DNA of 64,000 nucleotides from Skermanella sp. TT6 (GTDB taxonomy: Bacteria; Pseudomonadota; Alphaproteobacteria; Azospirillales; Azospirillaceae): the NCBI RefSeq assembly GCF_016653635.2, contig NZ_CP067421.1, forward strand, positions 744,001 to 808,000. The letters are read 5' to 3'. The position numbers were made by a program, and so were the translations under genes. The first letter of the stretch is position 1, and each line of letters begins with the position of its first letter. The notes under the pieces were generated by a model, which searched no databases, had not been told where the DNA came from, and saw nothing but the letters and a program-made list of their open reading frames with translations. This document shows positions 61,102-64,000 of this stretch, one piece after another.

Positions 61102-63060
61102 ATGTCTGCTGCACAGGCTCGCGACCGCTTTCCGCACCCGTCCGGTGATATCGATGTTCCCCTTTTCTGCAAGGAGTCAAGGGTCATCGACATTGCGTCG
61201 ACGGGCCTGCCGGCCGAAGGCGTGGGGACGGCGGGAAGATGTTCCGATCCGGTGTGGACCCGCCTGGCCGGCGCTCTCGTGGGTCCGAATTTCGGGTCCG
61301 CCCGGGTCGAGTTCGTCTGGCCGGGCGAACATGGCGGCCGACCGGATCCCGCTGGCCGCCCGCCCGCCAGGCCCGGGCGAGAGCATGTCCTGGCCGAAAG
61401 CGAGGAAGCGATCCTGGACGCCATCGCCCGGGGAGACGGTCTGGAGGGAATCCTCGACCGAGTCTGCCGCTCGTCGGATGCCCTGTTCGAGGGGGCGCGC
61501 TGCTCCATTCTGCTCGCCGACCCCGGCGGCGACGGCCTGCGGTTGGGGGCCGGGCCGGGCTTGCCCGCGGGGTACGGGGCGGCCGTCGGTTCGATGCCCA
61601 TCGCCTTGCCCGACGGGCCGCGCGGCTCCGGCGCGGCGGAAGAGGTGATGCTGACCGACGACATCGCCTCCGATCCGGCGTGGCGCGGGTTCGCCGCGTT
61701 CGCCCTCGCCCAGGGTATAAGGTCCTGCTGGGCCTTTCCCCTGGGACGGGGCGGAGCGGTGCACGGGTTCCTCATGGTCCACCACCAGGAGCCTCGTGGC
61801 CCGAGCGAGGCTGAAGCCGTCCCGGCCCGGCGGCTCGCGAGGCTGGCCGCCCTGTCCGTCCTGCGGAAGCGACAGGACCAGCGCCCGCCGGAAGACGGGG
61901 AACGGCTCGCATCGGCGATGCAGGGGGCCAGCATCGGTTTCTGGGAATGGGATATCGGCAAGGGCACGCTGTACTGGTCGCCGCTGCTCAAGCGCATGCT
62001 GGGGATGGAACCGAAGGACGAGCCGGTCCCGGGCGTCACGTTCGAGGACCTGCTCCATCCCGACGACCGCGAGAGGGCAGGGGAGGTCCTGCGGCACCAT
62101 CTGGCCGAACGGGAACCGTACGACGCCGAGTTCCGTGTCCGGCAGGCGACGGGAGCCTACCGATGGATGCGGGTCACCGCCCAGGCCGGGCGGGATGCCG
62201 GCGGACGGCCGGTCCATCTCGCCGGGTGCGTCTTCGACGTCACCGATCGGAAGCGGCGCGAGGACGAGCTGAGGGACGCACGCGATGCGGCCGAGGCGGC
62301 AAGCCGAGCGAAATCCCGGTTCCTGGCCCATATCGGCCAGGAACTGCGGTCCCCTCTCGCTTCCCTGCTGGGTGTGGGCGAGGTCCTGAAGGACGCCGCC
62401 CTCGCACCGCCGAGCGCCCATGCCGGGGAGATCACCGCGATCATCGACCGAGGCGGCCGGCAACTGGCCGGATCGATCAACGAAATCCTCGAGATGGCCC
62501 GGCTGGAGTCCGAGCAGGTCGAGTTCCACGAGGAGACGGTCGTCCTGGCGGCGATCCTCGACGAAGCGATCCGATCGGTCCGGGCATCGCGACGGGAAAC
62601 CCGGCACAAGCTGACGCTCGACCTGCCCAGCCCCCTGCCGGTGCTGTCGGCGGACCGGCACCGCCTGAAGCAGGTGCTGACCTATGTCCTGGGGAACGCG
62701 GTCGATTCCTCGCCGACGCACGGCCATATCGCCGTCAAGGTCAGCAGGACGGAAACCGCCCTTGAAATCAGGGTAGAGGATGGCGGCCCCGGAAACGCCG
62801 ACGAGTTCGCTCCCAGCCTCCTGCATCCTCTCTACCGTCTCGGGAGCGCGACGGCGCGGCCGTACCGGGGCAATGCCCTGGGACTGTTCATTTCCAGCGT
62901 CCTGGTGGAACGGCACGGCGGCAGCCTGGAGGTCGAAAGCAGGCCCGACAGCGGCAAGACCGTTCATATCAGCCTGCCGGCGGAACGCCTGGCGGCGGGC
63001 AGGCCGATGCCGGCGAACGGATCGAAGGTATGGCGTCACGTCGCGAGAAACGTGATCTGA
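61102..63060 (+). CDS. GAF-PAS histidine-kinase-like protein lacking the phospho-accepting His
   Basis: Encodes about 652 residues with no membrane helix. A polar N-terminus is followed by a GAF domain (about 95-245), a PAS/PAC domain (about 268-385, SIGFWEWDIGKGTLYWSP and EFRVRQATGAYRWMRV), a HisKA-like helix pair and an ATPase domain. The H-box reads RFLAHIGQELRSPL: Q413 stands where the phosphorylated His belongs. The ATPase boxes are recognisable but altered (GNAVDSSP, VEDGGPGN, GNALGLFISSVLVERHGG). It may bind ATP or signal without autophosphorylation. ATG 61102 was chosen over an upstream in-frame TTG at 61039. Confidence 0.82.
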   Translation: MSAAQARDRFPHPSGDIDVPLFCKESRVIDIASTGLPAEGVGTAGRCSDPVWTRLAGALVGPNFGSARVEFVWPGEHGGRPDPAGRPPARPGREHVLAESEEAILDAIARGDGLEGILDRVCRSSDALFEGARCSILLADPGGDGLRLGAGPGLPAGYGAAVGSMPIALPDGPRGSGAAEEVMLTDDIASDPAWRGFAAFALAQGIRSCWAFPLGRGGAVHGFLMVHHQEPRGPSEAEAVPARRLARLAALSVLRKRQDQRPPEDGERLASAMQGASIGFWEWDIGKGTLYWSPLLKRMLGMEPKDEPVPGVTFEDLLHPDDRERAGEVLRHHLAEREPYDAEFRVRQATGAYRWMRVTAQAGRDAGGRPVHLAGCVFDVTDRKRREDELRDARDAAEAASRAKSRFLAHIGQELRSPLASLLGVGEVLKDAALAPPSAHAGEITAIIDRGGRQLAGSINEILEMARLESEQVEFHEETVVLAAILDEAIRSVRASRRETRHKLTLDLPSPLPVLSADRHRLKQVLTYVLGNAVDSSPTHGHIAVKVSRTETALEIRVEDGGPGNADEFAPSLLHPLYRLGSATARPYRGNALGLFISSVLVERHGGSLEVESRPDSGKTVHISLPAERLAAGRPMPANGSKVWRHVARNVI

Positions 63061-63066
63061 CGGGCC

Positions 63067-63098
63067 GCGGGAAAGGCCGGCAAACCGCCCTTTCCCGC
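63067..63098. terminator. bidirectional hairpin between the kinase-like gene and recA
   Basis: GCGGGAAAGG (63067-63076) pairs perfectly with CCTTTCCCGC (63089-63098) around a 12-base loop. It lies in the 47-base gap between convergent stops. Confidence 0.65.
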
Positions 63099-63107
63099 CT
63101 GGAGCCC

Positions 63108-64000
63108 TTACGGAGCGGCCTGATCGTCGGCCGGCTCGCCGTCGCCGTCCGGGGACCCCATCATAGCACCGGCGACGAGCCCGGCGTTCTCCCGGATCTT
63201 CGCCTCGATCACATCCGCCATGTCAGGGTTGGATTTCAGGAAGGTCCGGGCGTTCTCCTTGCCTTGCCCGATCCGCTGGCCGCCGTAGCTGAACCAGGAG
63301 CCGGACTTCTCGACGACCCCGGCCTGCACGCCCAGGTCCAGGAGCTCTCCCGTCTTGGAAATGCCTTCGCCGTACATGATGTCGAACTCGACCACCCGGA
63401 AGGGCGGAGCCATCTTGTTCTTGACCACCTTCACGCGGGTCTGGTTGCCGACCACGGTCTCCCGGTCCTTGATCGCGCCGATGCGGCGGATGTCGAGACG
63501 CTGGGAGGCGTAGAACTTCAGCGCGTTGCCGCCGGTCGTGGTCTCGGGATTGCCGAACATGACGCCGATCTTCAGCCGGATCTGGTTGATGAAGATCACC
63601 GTGCAATTGGACTTGGAGATCGAGCCGGTCAGCTTGCGGAGCGCCTGGCTCATCAGGCGCGCGTGGCGGCCGACATGGCTGTCGCCCATCTCGCCTTCCA
63701 GTTCGGCGCGCGGCACCAGGGCCGCCACGCTGTCGACCACCAGCACATCGATGGCGCCCGAGCGCACCAGCGTATCGACGATTTCCAGAGCCTGCTCGCC
63801 CGCATCGGGCTGGGAGATCAGCAGCTCGTCCACGTCGACGCCCAGCTTGCGGGCATAGGCGGGATCGAGCGCATGCTCCGCGTCGACGAAGGCGCAGATG
63901 CCGCCGCTTTTCTGGGCCTGGGCGATGACATGCAGCGTAAGCGTCGTCTTGCCCGAGCTTTCCGGGCCGTAGATCTCGATGATGCGCCCCTTGGGCACCC
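63108..64000 (-). CDS. recA: RecA recombinase (5' end outside window)
   Basis: About 297 residues are visible, from [20 protein letters not shown] to the stop. Walker A is GPESSGKT and Walker B is the [19 protein letters not shown] region. The L2/ssDNA-binding stretch [22 protein letters not shown] is followed by [17 protein letters not shown]. The C-terminal domain ends in the usual acidic tail ([13 protein letters not shown]). RecA drives strand exchange and triggers LexA cleavage in the SOS response. About 50 N-terminal residues lie beyond the right edge. It is convergent with the kinase-like gene. Confidence 0.99.
   Translation of the reverse strand, partial: VPKGRIIEIYGPESSGKTTLTLHVIAQAQKSGGICAFVDAEHALDPAYARKLGVDVDELLISQPDAGEQALEIVDTLVRSGAIDVLVVDSVAALVPRAELEGEMGDSHVGRHARLMSQALRKLTGSISKSNCTVIFINQIRLKIGVMFGNPETTTGGNALKFYASQRLDIRRIGAIKDRETVVGNQTRVKVVKNKMAPPFRVVEFDIMYGEGISKTGELLDLGVQAGVVEKSGSWFSYGGQRIGQGKENARTFLKSNPDMADVIEAKIRENAGLVAGAMMGSPDGDGEPADDQAAP

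Noticed and set aside
1-64000. CRISPR arrays, tRNA or rRNA genes
   Set aside because: No regularly spaced direct repeats of CRISPR size and no tRNA cloverleaf or rRNA motif were seen. The 18-bp repeats at 33.4-33.7 kb are in-frame protein repeats.

Overview
The window is GC-rich (only a few short intergenic stretches are AT-rich) and reads as a chromosomal segment of an alphaproteobacterium, most likely Rhodospirillales and close to Azospirillum or Skermanella. This rests on the overall style of the proteins, RecA, BdhA next to a patatin, the antitoxin family, MlaA and TamB, not on any 16S or search result. No tRNA, rRNA or CRISPR array was seen. One complete insertion sequence is present.

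Layout. 0-3 kb: tail of an RND pump, polyphosphate:AMP phosphotransferase, AI-2E-type permease. 3-12.2 kb: YfhO-like membrane protein, a small membrane protein, a cytochrome c plus intradiol dioxygenase pair, a TolB-like/TPR protein, an O-methyltransferase and a class III adenylate cyclase. 12.5-18.3 kb: M20 dipeptidase, SLC13 permease, AbgT transporter and a DUF1269 protein, a peptide or amino-acid-conjugate uptake theme. 18.3-30.4 kb: a same-strand run encoding an RND adaptor, RND permease, unknown membrane protein, lipoprotein hydrolase, MlaA, TamB and a CDF-like protein; the first five genes overlap by exactly four bases. This looks like a dedicated envelope-lipid machine. 30.4-35.2 kb: GntP permease, patatin, a secreted protein made of 22 consecutive six-residue repeats, a paired-hairpin repeat element, and a lipoprotein/EF-hand pair.

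35.4-36.9 kb: a complete 1457-bp IS66-family element (single transposase gene, 22-bp perfect terminal repeats, 8-bp target duplication). 37-45 kb: hydrolase, PAS protein, META-domain protein, LysR regulator, peroxiredoxin-like protein, FAD disulfide reductase, MFS exporter and cupin. A perfect 28-bp inverted repeat lies between the cupin gene and bdhA. 45-58.4 kb: bdhA and a patatin, then a DUF4212/sodium:solute symporter pair, a cNMP-CBS-DUF294 protein, a membrane-anchored unknown, a chemoreceptor, an orphan MazE-type antitoxin with a dead toxin gene, and a convergent sigma-54 two-component system plus universal stress protein. These probably form a carboxylate uptake and sensing locus. 58.6-64 kb: methyltransferase, betaine-type binding protein, a long gene-free stretch, a GAF-PAS histidine-kinase-like protein lacking the phosphoacceptor histidine, and the 3' part of recA.

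The most notable observations are the RND-MlaA-TamB operon, the hexad-repeat secreted protein, the pseudo-histidine kinase, the orphan antitoxin with a palindromic operator candidate, and several precise inverted repeats.
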